Positions 52,957-61,979 are shown, numbered from the stretch's first letter. The stretch is 64,000 bases of DNA from Flavisolibacter longurius (GCA_013327885.1 JABUMY010000004.1:344680-408679); one strand, 5' to 3'. The notes: a model not told the origin generated them from the letters alone. Program-made: numbers and translations.

Positions 52957-54231
52957 TCATTCCGCTAGTTTTCTTGTTTCTAAGTAACAGTCAAACTTTA
53001 TTTCTTGTCTGATTTTGTCACTTAAAACCTTGTTCTCAATTAGAATTTCTACTATTCCTTTTCGGTGAATTGCACAATTCATTTTATTGTATAAAATTTC
53101 AAGTGGCTCTTTACACTCCTTTGTCTTATTGGCTTTGAAAATGTCTGAATAAATCCCTGCTAACTGCTCTATTTTGTGTTCACTTTTTGTCTTATTTGCA
53201 ATTTCCCTTAATAGTTGGAAGTCGCCACTTTTGTAATTTGAAACTAAAATTTCTAAATAGTCAATCGGATTTTTAGCCGTTTGAATTTTGTTCAAGGCAA
53301 AGTTTCTAATGTCTTTGCTTTTCAAGTGTTTTAATGCGTAAATAGCATATTCAACTATTCTGTTTTTACTTGTCGACTTGTGCTTAGCCAAGTCTAAAAT
53401 TATTTGACTGTCGTAAGGAAATTTGTAAAAATCGAAAATATCTAACAGTCTTTGAATATTTGATTTATCCGTTTCGCTAATGAGTTGTTTGGCAACCTGA
53501 TTTATTTCTTCACCTGTTAAGTTTCTTTTTCGTCTGAAAGAAATAAATGGTTTGCTGTTTAGAACTTCGTCAATTATGTCTTTGTATTTTGTTGGTTTTG
53601 TTTTGTGCTTTTCTTGACTTGCCTTTGTTCGTTTTATGTTATCAAGATAAATATGAATGAACTTGTTCGTCTCGGCTTTCTTTTTAAGTTCTTCGGAAAC
53701 CTTTATTTTTTTGTTTTCTTCTTGAAAACGTTTGATTATCCAATCATCTTGCCAATCGTCAGGATTTTGTTCAATGTATTTTCCAAACTTTTTGGCAACG
53801 TAAAACAATCCATTCAGTCCGTCAAGTTCTAATATTTCATAAGCACCAACCCAATCAGGACCTTCAATCGGATTGTTTAAAAATCTGTCGTAAATCGCTT
53901 GTTTTACTTCGGTGTCGTTGTGTTGAGCGTAAAGTTTTGCAAGTGCAAATAAATGTGTCAAATTCCAAGTGTCGTCTTTTTCAGTTGCCAAACCTTGTAA
54001 AACAGCTTTGCGAATTTTGTCTTGATGCTTTGAAATAGAAATTATATCAAAAATATATTTAGCTCTGTCGCCTTCACTTTGTCCGTCATAAGCATAAATA
54101 TTCAATGCACCCTTAATAGTGTGGTTTGAAAAGTCAATTTTTGGATTGTCTCTCACTAAAAGATACGCTTCTCCTGTCCCACGTTTTAGTGAGTTATAGA
54201 ATTGTCGTTTTATGTTTGCAGTGTCGTTCAT
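52957..54231 (-). CDS. Cassette gene 1: AT-rich HEAT-like repeat protein of unknown function
   Basis: 424 residues. Soluble, many Lys/Ile/Asn residues, helical repeats of the HEAT/ARM kind (for example ILDLAKHKSTSKNRIVEYAI, ALKHLKSKDIRNFALNKI). No enzyme motif seen. Codon and base use (AT-rich) differ from the core genes. Start ATG 54231; the TTG extension to 54249 would run into the flanking repeat. Flanked by TGTTACCTGCC in front and GGCAGGTAACA behind. Confidence 0.65.
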   Translation of the reverse strand: MNDTANIKRQFYNSLKRGTGEAYLLVRDNPKIDFSNHTIKGALNIYAYDGQSEGDRAKYIFDIISISKHQDKIRKAVLQGLATEKDDTWNLTHLFALAKLYAQHNDTEVKQAIYDRFLNNPIEGPDWVGAYEILELDGLNGLFYVAKKFGKYIEQNPDDWQDDWIIKRFQEENKKIKVSEELKKKAETNKFIHIYLDNIKRTKASQEKHKTKPTKYKDIIDEVLNSKPFISFRRKRNLTGEEINQVAKQLISETDKSNIQRLLDIFDFYKFPYDSQIILDLAKHKSTSKNRIVEYAIYALKHLKSKDIRNFALNKIQTAKNPIDYLEILVSNYKSGDFQLLREIANKTKSEHKIEQLAGIYSDIFKANKTKECKEPLEILYNKMNCAIHRKGIVEILIENKVLSDKIRQEIKFDCYLETRKLAE

Positions 54232-54237
54232 TAAAAT

Positions 54238-54247
54238 GGCAGGTAAC
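54238..54247 (-). repeat. 5' boundary of cassette 1
   Basis: GTTACCTGCC on the minus strand, 6 nt before ATG 54231. Exact complement of GGCAGGTAAC at the start of the 138-bp attC-like site. Preceded by TGTGATTG; no integrase or attI recognised further out. Confidence 0.55.
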
Positions 54248-54335
54248 AATCACATTGCTGCACCTTCTTGCTCCATCTACTCTTGAACGTCAAGGCCAAA
54301 CGGAGCAAGAACTAGGGATGATTTCCTTCCCATAC

Positions 54336-54695
54336 TTATTGCTTCTCTTCTTTTTTCACCACCTGGGGCAGCAGTTCAAAATAGCTTGCCTTGAACTTGC
54401 CGTCCACCACTTCACCCTGCACTTTTGCTTTGCGCACGGCATTGCAAAAACCATTGTCGGCATGGGCATCACCATGGTCGTTAATATCGGTGCCGCTTAC
54501 AAAATAAGCTTTGCCATCCATGCGCACGGCCAGCGTGCAGCCGGGTGCTTTCAGGGAGAATTGGCATTGCCCGCAGGAGGCTTCTACTTCCTGTAGTTTT
54601 TTGGCAGGGTCAGGGCCGGTCTTGCCTTCTTTTTTCTGTGCAAACAGCAGCGTAACAAAGAGCAGTGAGAAGGAGAGGAGAAATATCTTTTTCAT
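54336..54695 (-). CDS. DUF6370-like cysteine-rich exported protein
   Basis: 119 residues. Signal peptide MKKIFLLSFSLLFVTLLFAQ, then CGQCQFSLKAPGCTLAVRMDGKAYFV, DHGDAHADNGFC. The four Cys and GDAHA suggest a metal site; recalled as DUF6370. Function unknown. Confidence 0.7.
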   Translation of the reverse strand: MKKIFLLSFSLLFVTLLFAQKKEGKTGPDPAKKLQEVEASCGQCQFSLKAPGCTLAVRMDGKAYFVSGTDINDHGDAHADNGFCNAVRKAKVQGEVVDGKFKASYFELLPQVVKKEEKQ

Positions 54696-54742
54696 GGTAA
54701 AACGTTTTGGTAAATGAAAAGGAAAGATAATACCCGATTGCC

Positions 54743-55909
54743 TTATTCCGGCAGCGGGTCGGCCGGTGTCTTTTTTGCCGGGTCAAACACCGCCACGCCG
54801 ACCCTCGAATCGGCGCAGCCATAATACAAAAACCACTTGTTTTGGTGGTACACCAGGCCTTCAATGAACACGGTTCCGTTGACATACTGCCCGCTTTTTT
54901 CAAACGGCTCCATTGGCCGCAGGAAAGGTGCATCCAGCCGCCCGATGGCTTTGGTAGGATCGGCTTTGTCAAACAACACCTGCCCGGCGCAATAGGCATT
55001 GCCGGTAAACCGCTTGTCGCCTTTCTGCGGGTTGTTCTTGCCGTTATAGAGCAGTAGTATTCCTTTGTCGGTTACAACTGCCGGCGGACCGCATTCGGTG
55101 AGGTCGCTGTCAAAAAAACCTTCCCGCGGAGCGATCAATGCTTTGGGTTCTCCCTTCTCATCCAGCAGCGGCTGCCAGTTCACCAGGTCATCAGAGGTGG
55201 CCAGAAAAACGCCCAGCTCTCCCCAGTACAGGGTGTATTTGCCACCCACTTTTGTGATCACCTGTTTGCCGTCTTTTACCGCCGTTACAATGGAGGCCGA
55301 TTTGTGCGGTACGTTAAATACGTTGCCTTTGGCGTTCTTAAAAATAGGGCCGTGCTTTGTCCAGGTTTGCAGGTCTTTGGACGTGGCCACGCCAAGCCGT
55401 GGGATCTTTCGGTTCCACTGCGTGTAAAACACCACGTAAGTGCCATCTTCTGTTACGGCTACCCGTGGGTCCTCGCAGCCGCCCGGCCATTCGTATTCTT
55501 TCTGGCTGTCGTTACCGGGGTAAAGCACCGGGGTGGGAAGGCGGGTGAAGTGCAGGCCGTCGCTGCTTTCGGCATAACCCAGGCGGGAAGTGCGTTCGCC
55601 AATGGCCACGCCGGTCTTGTCCTCGGCCCGGTACAAGAGCACAACTTTTCCATCCTTGATAGCGGCACCGGGATTAAAGGTGTCGTTCGACTCCCAGTCC
55701 ACCAGGCTGTCCTTTACCGGGTCCAGAAACCGTGATTCTTCCTTGGGTGAAATAACGGGGTTAAGACCCGCAGGCCGCACAAAACCACCAAAGGCCCAAT
55801 CGGGCAAGGGGTTGTTGTCTTCGGCAGACGCGGTGGTAGACTGCACATTGTTACAAGCGGAGAGAAATTGGCAAAAAAGAAGGACGTAAAAACAAAAGCG
55901 GGATACCAT
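54743..55909 (-). CDS. Glycosidase/phosphorylase of the GH130 type, lipoprotein
   Basis: 388 residues. Lipobox LSAC. Five-bladed propeller features: DTFNPGAAIKDGKVVLLYRAED, GGCEDPRVAVTEDGTYVVFYT (catalytic Asp), and the ending SRVGVAVFD. GH130 enzymes act on beta-mannosides. Start ATG 55909. Surface-linked glycan processing is inferred from the lipobox. Confidence 0.82.
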   Translation of the reverse strand: MVSRFCFYVLLFCQFLSACNNVQSTTASAEDNNPLPDWAFGGFVRPAGLNPVISPKEESRFLDPVKDSLVDWESNDTFNPGAAIKDGKVVLLYRAEDKTGVAIGERTSRLGYAESSDGLHFTRLPTPVLYPGNDSQKEYEWPGGCEDPRVAVTEDGTYVVFYTQWNRKIPRLGVATSKDLQTWTKHGPIFKNAKGNVFNVPHKSASIVTAVKDGKQVITKVGGKYTLYWGELGVFLATSDDLVNWQPLLDEKGEPKALIAPREGFFDSDLTECGPPAVVTDKGILLLYNGKNNPQKGDKRFTGNAYCAGQVLFDKADPTKAIGRLDAPFLRPMEPFEKSGQYVNGTVFIEGLVYHQNKWFLYYGCADSRVGVAVFDPAKKTPADPLPE

Positions 55910-56024
55910 AGCAGCAATTTGTGTTTTAAAAATAGGCAAACCGTTTCATTGCAGCGCCGCAAATCCGGCTGCACAAAAAGAGAACGCTAAACATTTCATA
56001 CCTTTCTTTTTCAATCAAAACAGC

Positions 56025-56750
56025 ATGCGCTACTTCCTCGTATCGCTCTTCTTTACCGGCCTCTTTTTTTCCTGCCAGCAAAACCCGCAAACGGAAGTTG
56101 CCCAGGTAAAAGGAAAGACACTGCCAACGCTGCCGCTGGCGCCGGAAAAAGTAAAAGGCACGTACAGCGGTGATTTCAAAGGCTCGCCCATTTCGCTTGT
56201 GCTCAATTATGTGTCGCACCAGCACGCCAGTGGTTTCAACGTGCACAAAGGCCTGATGCGAAACCTGAGTGGCCGCATTGCCTTCAGTGAGGGCAAGCTG
56301 CAACTGGAATTATCGGAACCGGGAAGCAACCAGTATGACGGTATATTTTCGCTCTTGCTGGATACAGCCACCTGGCAGGGCAGCGGCACCTGGAAGCCTT
56401 TCAAAAAAGGAGAGGAGGCCAGCTTTACGTTCCAGCGCATGGCACAAAAAGAAGATGAATACGGCCAACAGTTTTTCGACAGTTCGGTCAATTACATCAG
56501 CCTCAAACCCGATGGCTCCTGCACGTACACCTACCTTACCGATTCTACCCAAACCGGACAAACGCTGACCATCCGCGGCAATTACAAAAAAGAAGGAGCC
56601 GGTATCACGATCTTTTGGCAGAAGAATGCTGTTTTTCCTTCGGGGAAGTCCACATTTACGCTGGTGTTGGAAAAGCCTTTTCCCGATAGCGATTACACGC
56701 AGCCTGTGCTTAATGGCGAAGGCCGCACGTTTACCGAAACGCCATTTTAA
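56025..56750 (+). CDS. Lipoprotein of unknown function
   Basis: 241 residues. Lipobox FFSC; mature part has two beta-rich halves (GTYSGDFKGSPISLVLNYV; YISLKPDGSCTYTYL). Stop directly joins the ATG of the following membrane protein (no gap), so they are translationally linked. Confidence 0.6.
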   Translation: MRYFLVSLFFTGLFFSCQQNPQTEVAQVKGKTLPTLPLAPEKVKGTYSGDFKGSPISLVLNYVSHQHASGFNVHKGLMRNLSGRIAFSEGKLQLELSEPGSNQYDGIFSLLLDTATWQGSGTWKPFKKGEEASFTFQRMAQKEDEYGQQFFDSSVNYISLKPDGSCTYTYLTDSTQTGQTLTIRGNYKKEGAGITIFWQKNAVFPSGKSTFTLVLEKPFPDSDYTQPVLNGEGRTFTETPF

Positions 56751-57452
56751 ATGTACCGGCTTAGTAAAACGATCGGTTTGATCCTGTGGTGTGCCGGCCT
56801 GGCGCTGGCCAGCTATTATATGTTCCGCTTATCGGTGCCTTATGTTTCCTTTGAAAAGAATGTTGATTTTTTGGCCACCAAACAAAATGTTTACCACATC
56901 GATTATTGGCGGGTGGCCTTTTATGCACATGTGTTCACGTCTATTTTGGTATTGCCGGCTGGTTTTACCCAGTTCAACAAAGCCTTTTTCCCGCAGGGCT
57001 GGCACCGCCGGCTGGGAATGATTTACATAATTACTGTTTTGTTGATTGCTGCGCCTACGGGGTTGCTGATGGGGCTTCACGCCAATGGCGGGCTGGGGGC
57101 AAAAGCAAGCTTTGTGCTGCTAAGTCTGACCTGGTTTGTTACCACCTTGCTGGCATTGGTGGCGGCCAGGCAAAAGCAATTTGTTGCACACGGCGAATGG
57201 CTGTTTTACAGCTATGCCTTAACGTTATCTGCCATTACCTTTCGGCTGCTGGCGCTGGGGTTCGATGTGTTTGACATTCGTGTGCGGCCGCAGGAGGTAT
57301 ATGTCACCATTGCCTGGCTTAGCTGGGTGCCGAACCTTTTTGTTGCCCACCTTCTTATTAAACTAGGCTGTGTAAAAAGGCTTTTGAAAAATCGCGGTCT
57401 TGCTGCAAACAGGCACGCACCCAACCAGCAAAAAAAATCCGAACCCGTTTAA
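56751..57452 (+). CDS. DUF2306 family membrane protein
   Basis: 233 residues, seven hydrophobic segments. FYAHVFTSILVLPAGFTQFN, WHRRLGMIYIITVLLIAAPT and AHGEWLFYSYALTLSAITFR match DUF2306. Conserved His in helices suggest a redox or haem role, unproven. Joined to the lipoprotein gene. Confidence 0.85.
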   Translation: MYRLSKTIGLILWCAGLALASYYMFRLSVPYVSFEKNVDFLATKQNVYHIDYWRVAFYAHVFTSILVLPAGFTQFNKAFFPQGWHRRLGMIYIITVLLIAAPTGLLMGLHANGGLGAKASFVLLSLTWFVTTLLALVAARQKQFVAHGEWLFYSYALTLSAITFRLLALGFDVFDIRVRPQEVYVTIAWLSWVPNLFVAHLLIKLGCVKRLLKNRGLAANRHAPNQQKKSEPV

Positions 57453-57471
57453 CTTGTTCCATTTTAGCCGC

Positions 57472-58569
57472 TCAGGATTGTTGCGCCGCAATGAATTTCC
57501 CGCTGGCGTCTACCTGAAATTGTTTGGTGGCTACCAGTACACGGCTTACAATTTTGTTCTCTTCATAACCATACTCCTCGGAATCTTTTTCGTATTCGTT
57601 GCGATATTCATCTACCTGGAAACTGGTTTTGTTTTTAGCGGTAAACACTTTGTGGTTCTCGTCAAATGTTTTGGCACCACTTACGATCATTTTATCAACC
57701 AGCTTTCCTTTGGGGTCAAACGAAGCCAGGATAAAATAATCGGGAGCACCCACTTCTTCGTAGGAGCGACAGCCATAAAGCACCACGTGGCAAAGCTCTG
57801 TTTGCAGGATGCGGGCCACGTAAAAATATTCGCTGCCCACGTCCCGGCTAAACTTGTTGTCACGCATTTCCGGGACAAACTTTTCATAGTCGTAGGAGAT
57901 GGTTTCTGCTTCTGCCATCCGCCGCAGGGCGCCACTGTCAACCGTAACTGGAAAGCGTGCCTGTTGAAACGACTGGCTGTAGCCGCGCCATAACAACTCG
58001 TCGGGATCGCCGTTGCCGCTCATGGCTTCGTTGTAGGCGTTGAGCAACATGTAATCCCTTTTATAGTTGGCAAAATGCATGTCGCTGGTGATCTTTTGCT
58101 TGTCCACAAAACCATTTTGTACCGCGTAGGTTATATAGTCGAGCATTTTATTGATGCTGTCCATCTCTGCATAGCAACTGGCCTGTTTATAAAATACATT
58201 ACCCAATGGTTTGTAGTCAAGCGCCTCCGCCATGCCAAACGCCTGCAGGGCCAGGGGCCATTTTTTTGTTTCCAGGTAAGCGTTTCCCAGTTCAAAATAG
58301 GCATTGGCCGTAGGATACCAGGCTAGTGATTGCTGCAAGAGTGCGATTGCCCCGGTGGGGTTGTTGTTGTTCTTTAGCAGGTCGATGCCCTGCCTGAACG
58401 CTTGTTTGCTGCTGTCCAGTTGCTGACCGGGTGCGGTGCTTAAAAAAGCACTGACGGAATCGCGGTTGAACAAGGCCGTTGGATGTAAAGTGACTTGTTG
58501 TGTTGATGGGTGGTTTTGATTGCAGCTCAGAATGGCCAGAGCGGCCAGCGGCAAAAGAATGCGTCGCAT
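57472..58569 (-). CDS. TPR lipoprotein
   Basis: 365 residues. Lipobox LSC (Cys about 16); two or three TPRs (residues 60-150, ALLQQSLAWYPTANAYFELGN), C-terminal beta-rich part. Function unknown. Confidence 0.65.
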   Translation of the reverse strand: MRRILLPLAALAILSCNQNHPSTQQVTLHPTALFNRDSVSAFLSTAPGQQLDSSKQAFRQGIDLLKNNNNPTGAIALLQQSLAWYPTANAYFELGNAYLETKKWPLALQAFGMAEALDYKPLGNVFYKQASCYAEMDSINKMLDYITYAVQNGFVDKQKITSDMHFANYKRDYMLLNAYNEAMSGNGDPDELLWRGYSQSFQQARFPVTVDSGALRRMAEAETISYDYEKFVPEMRDNKFSRDVGSEYFYVARILQTELCHVVLYGCRSYEEVGAPDYFILASFDPKGKLVDKMIVSGAKTFDENHKVFTAKNKTSFQVDEYRNEYEKDSEEYGYEENKIVSRVLVATKQFQVDASGKFIAAQQS

Positions 58570-58772
58570 TGCGTTTGGTTTAGATAAGAAAGGTAAGCAT
58601 TCTTCTGCACCATGATTTGGGAAGATTTTCTTAATAGATACGGACCAGGTCTTTCCGTAAATGTGAGGGTGATTAGGAAACGAGCACCTTTTTTATTTCC
58701 AAGATAATCTTTCAAATTCACCCAAATCGTGGTTCAGACTTTACCTTCACAGCACTAAAGCAGAGATGCCGC

Positions 58773-60371
58773 ATGCAGACAGATTTTCTTGTTATCGGTT
58801 CGGGTATTGCAGGACTTACCTATGCGCTGAAGCTGGCGCAGCATTTTCCCGAAAAGCAGATCGTTGTCATCACCAAGGCCGCACCCGATGAAACGGCCAC
58901 TAAATACGCACAGGGCGGCGTAGCTGTGGTGAATGACTTGGAGAACGATTCGTTTGAAAAACACATCGAGGATACACTCATTGCCGGCGATGGCCTTTGT
59001 AACCGCGAGGTCGTGGAGATCGTGGTAAAGGAAGGACCTGCCCGCATCAACGAGATCATCGAATGGGGCGCCAACTTCGACAAAGATGCCGAAGGCGAGT
59101 ACAAACTGGGTCGAGAAGGTGGTCACTCCGAGTTTCGCATCCTGCACCACAAAGATGTTACCGGTAAGGAAATGGAAAGAGCCCTGCTGGATGCGGTAAA
59201 AGCCTCGCCCAACATCACACTGCTCAATCACCTCTTTGTAATAGACGTTATCACACAGCACCACCTCGGTTACCTGGTCACCAAGTCCACACCCGACATC
59301 TGCTGTTATGGCGTGTATGTGCTCAATTCAAAAAGCAACCGCATTGAAAAGGTTCTTTCCAAAATAACCCTGCTGGCTACCGGCGGCAACGGCCAGGCCT
59401 ACCGCACCACCACCAATCCTTACATTGCCACAGGCGATGGTGTGGCCATGGTGTACCGTGCCAAAGGACGCATCGAGAACATGGAGTTTATCCAGTTTCA
59501 CCCAACGGCGCTTTACGAAGCGGGCAAAAGGGGCCAGGCGTTTTTGATCACCGAAGCCGTAAGGGGTGATGGCGGTATTCTTCGCAACAGCAAAGGCGAA
59601 GCCTTTATGGAGCGCTACGACAGCCGCCGGGACCTGGCGCCGCGGGATATTGTGGCCCGTGCCATCGACAATGAAATGAAGATCACCGGTACGGAGCATG
59701 TGTACCTCGACTGCCGCCACATGGACATGGAAAAATTCAGGGAGCACTTCCCGAACATCTATGAAAAATGCCTTTCGGTGGGCATTGATGTAGCTGTGAA
59801 CATGATACCCGTGGCACCGGCCGCGCATTACAGTTGCGGCGGCATTAAAACCGATGAATGGGGCCGCTCCTCCATCAATAATTTATATGCCTGCGGCGAA
59901 TGCGCTTCCACGGGTTTGCATGGTGCCAACCGGCTGGCGAGTAATTCGCTGCTCGAAGCCATGGTGTTTGCGCACCGCTGTTATGTGGATGCCGCCAGTA
60001 GGATCGATGGCATATCGTCGCTTCCGCCCATTCCCGACTGGAATGCCGAAGGCACCTCCGATCCCAAAGAAATGATCCTGATTACGCAAAGCCTGAAGGA
60101 GCTGCAGCAGGTGATGAGCGATTACGTGGGCATTGTGCGTAACAACGTGCGTTTGCAGCGGGCCCTCAAGCGCATTGACCTCTTGTACGAAGAAACCGAA
60201 GGCCTTTACCAGACCACCACTGTGTCTCACCAGTTGCTGGAATTGCGCAACCTTATCACGGTGGGTTATCTCATTATCAAAGGAGCAGCCTTTCGCAAGG
60301 AAAGCCGCGGCCTGCATTACAATACGGATTTCCCGGAAAAGTCGGAGCTGGTGCAGAATATTGTGCTGTAG
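58773..60371 (+). CDS. nadB: L-aspartate oxidase
   Basis: 532 residues. First step of de novo NAD synthesis: aspartate to iminoaspartate. FAD motif GSGIAGLTYALKLA near residue 8; succinate dehydrogenase-like active site HPTALYE and RGDGG; C-terminal helical domain. nadA and nadC not nearby. Confidence 0.95.
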   Translation: MQTDFLVIGSGIAGLTYALKLAQHFPEKQIVVITKAAPDETATKYAQGGVAVVNDLENDSFEKHIEDTLIAGDGLCNREVVEIVVKEGPARINEIIEWGANFDKDAEGEYKLGREGGHSEFRILHHKDVTGKEMERALLDAVKASPNITLLNHLFVIDVITQHHLGYLVTKSTPDICCYGVYVLNSKSNRIEKVLSKITLLATGGNGQAYRTTTNPYIATGDGVAMVYRAKGRIENMEFIQFHPTALYEAGKRGQAFLITEAVRGDGGILRNSKGEAFMERYDSRRDLAPRDIVARAIDNEMKITGTEHVYLDCRHMDMEKFREHFPNIYEKCLSVGIDVAVNMIPVAPAAHYSCGGIKTDEWGRSSINNLYACGECASTGLHGANRLASNSLLEAMVFAHRCYVDAASRIDGISSLPPIPDWNAEGTSDPKEMILITQSLKELQQVMSDYVGIVRNNVRLQRALKRIDLLYEETEGLYQTTTVSHQLLELRNLITVGYLIIKGAAFRKESRGLHYNTDFPEKSELVQNIVL

Positions 60372-60379
60372 AAAACGTT

Positions 60380-60547
60380 TTTCGAACCGCAGAACAGGCG
60401 AACAAGGAACAAGGAATGCCGAAGGACTATGCCTGCCATTCGTGCTGGTTGTAATTGGTGCAGGTTGCTAACGTAAGAAAGGATGTACAGAGGTTACCAT
60501 TTGTGCGATCTGCGTAAAAATTCGCGTTTACTGTTCGATATTCTTTA
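60380..60547 (+). repeat. Dispersed GAACAAGGAACAAGGAAT element, copy 3 (partial)
   Basis: Shares TTTCGAACCGCAGAACAG with copy 1 (26138 on) and GAACAAGGAACAAGGAATG with copy 2, and ends with GTTCGATATTCTTT. The centre is unrelated. Begins 8 nt past the nadB stop. Confidence 0.75.
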
Positions 60548-60613
60548 ACGCTACTATTCCACAGGTAAAGTACGCTGACCGTTCTTTTGTTCCCGCCTAT
60601 CTTTGCCGCGCCT

Positions 60614-61492
60614 ATGTATGCTGTTGTCTATGGTCTTTTATACGTTTTGTCGCTGTTGCCATTGAAGGTGCTGTTCCTCCTGTCCGACCTGGCATACGGG
60701 CTGCTCTATTACGTGATAGGCTACCGCAAAAAAGTAGTGTTTCAAAACCTGGCCATAGCATTTCCCAACAAGCCAGAAGCGGAACGCAAAAGGATCGCCA
60801 AGAAATTCTACCGCAATTTCACCGATAATTTTATTGAGACGATTAAGCTGCTCAGTGCCGATGAGGCGTTTATCAACCGGCATTTCAAAGCCGATTATTC
60901 AGCCTTTGAAGCCGTTTACAAGCAAGGGAAAAAATGCCAGATCCATACTGGTCATAACTTCAACTGGGAGTTGGCCAACCTGGCCATTGCCGCCAACATT
61001 CCGCAAAAGCTCCTGACGGTGTACATGCCCATTGAAAGTGGCGTGTTTGAAAAGCTGTTTTTAAAGCTGCGCATCAAAACCGGTGCGGCCCTGTTGCCGG
61101 CCACCAAGATCCGGTCGTCTATTTTACCCTGGCGAAACACACAATATGCACTGGGGTTGGTTTCGGACCAAAGTCCTGCTGACCCAAGGGCCGGCTACTG
61201 GATTCCTTTTTTTGGTCGTCCGACCGTTTTTTTGAAAGCACCGGAAAACGGCGCCCGGGTAGCCAACCTGCCGGTGATCTTTTGTTTTTTCGTCAAAAAA
61301 AAACGGGGCTATTACGAAGGTTTTTTCGAGATTGGCGAAGACGACCCGGCAGCCCTGCCAAAGGGTGAGCTGACGAAGCGCTACGCCGCCTACATTGAAA
61401 CCTTTATCACCCAATACCCGGAAATGTACCTGTGGAGCCACCGCCGCTGGAAGTGGGATTGGAAGGACGAATACGGGCCGGTGATTCAATAG
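60614..61492 (+). CDS. Lysophospholipid/lipid A acyltransferase family protein
   Basis: 292 residues. N-terminal hydrophobic helix; catalytic H-x4-E as HNFNWE (near residue 114); LVSDQSP and PVIFCFFVKKKRGYYEG blocks of the LpxL/HtrB family. Lipid A late acylation or ornithine-type lipid formation possible. Start ATG 60614 rather than TTG 60587. Stop is within the next repeat. Confidence 0.85.
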   Translation: MYAVVYGLLYVLSLLPLKVLFLLSDLAYGLLYYVIGYRKKVVFQNLAIAFPNKPEAERKRIAKKFYRNFTDNFIETIKLLSADEAFINRHFKADYSAFEAVYKQGKKCQIHTGHNFNWELANLAIAANIPQKLLTVYMPIESGVFEKLFLKLRIKTGAALLPATKIRSSILPWRNTQYALGLVSDQSPADPRAGYWIPFFGRPTVFLKAPENGARVANLPVIFCFFVKKKRGYYEGFFEIGEDDPAALPKGELTKRYAAYIETFITQYPEMYLWSHRRWKWDWKDEYGPVIQ

Positions 61493-61573
61493 GCAATCAG
61501 CAATATTCAACTGGCAAGTAAACGGAGTGTTTTTCCTTGTGCTTATTGCCTGTTGCCTATTGTCAATTGTTCA
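61487..61573. repeat. Inverted-repeat element of CAATAGGCAAT words between converging genes
   Basis: Left arm CAATAGGCAATCAGCAAT (from 61487) and right arm ATTGCCTGTTGCCTATTG (up to 61560s) are near complements. The acyltransferase stop TAG and the HTH protein stop TGA lie at the outer ends, as with the acs element. Confidence 0.75.
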
Positions 61574-61792
61574 AAAGTATCCCGCCTTTTTCAGCGCATC
61601 CACCTTGTTGTGAGCATTGAGTTTTTTGTAAACGTTGCGCAAATGCTTTTTTACGGTTTGCGGACTAAGGCTAAGCTGTGTGGCGATCTGTTTTTGCTGC
61701 AGTCCTCTTGCCCATAGGTTCAGCACATCTCTTTCCCGGGCTGTAAGCGGGCTGAAATGCATAAGACCATTAGCCGTTACAAAATATGACAT
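61571..61792 (-). CDS. Stand-alone LuxR-type HTH protein
   Basis: 73 residues, almost entirely an HTH domain: FSPLTARERDVLNLWARGLQ, KQIATQLSLSPQTVKKHLRN, VYKKLNAHNKVDAL. No receiver or sensor domain. It could act as a small regulator by binding the palindromes upstream or by pairing with a full-length LuxR protein. Confidence 0.82.
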   Translation of the reverse strand: MSYFVTANGLMHFSPLTARERDVLNLWARGLQQKQIATQLSLSPQTVKKHLRNVYKKLNAHNKVDALKKAGYF

Positions 61793-61842
61793 AGGTGAGC
61801 AGTGGTTTTTACAAATATCAAGTTAATCACTTTCCCCAAAAT

Positions 61843-61908
61843 ACCCTAAAAGGGTTATGTACAATGGGTGATATATAGGTAAAAAATAATAACTACCCCC
61901 TTTAGGGT
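61843..61908. promoter_or_regulatory. Two ACCCTAAAAGGGT-type palindromes upstream of the HTH gene
   Basis: ACCCTAAAAGGGT at 61843-61855 and the inverted related site ACCCCCTTTAGGGT at 61895-61908, 51 and 103 nt upstream of the HTH start. Candidate operators, perhaps autoregulatory. Related words have no other copy noticed in the window. Confidence 0.45.
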
Positions 61909-61956
61909 ATATATTGTTTTTTGTAAAATGTATGGAGGCGGCAAGGGCATAAAATG

Positions 61957-61979
61957 AAAAAGGAGCATAGACATGCTCC
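61957..61979 (-). terminator. Terminator-like hairpin, minus strand
   Basis: Stem GGAGCAT/ATGCTCC, loop AGAC type, then TTTTT on the minus strand. Suggests an extra minus-strand transcript end before the HTH gene. Confidence 0.7.

Noticed and set aside
54260..54335. attI site and integrase for the cassette region
   Set aside because: No recombinase gene and no recognisable attI next to the first cassette; not claimed.
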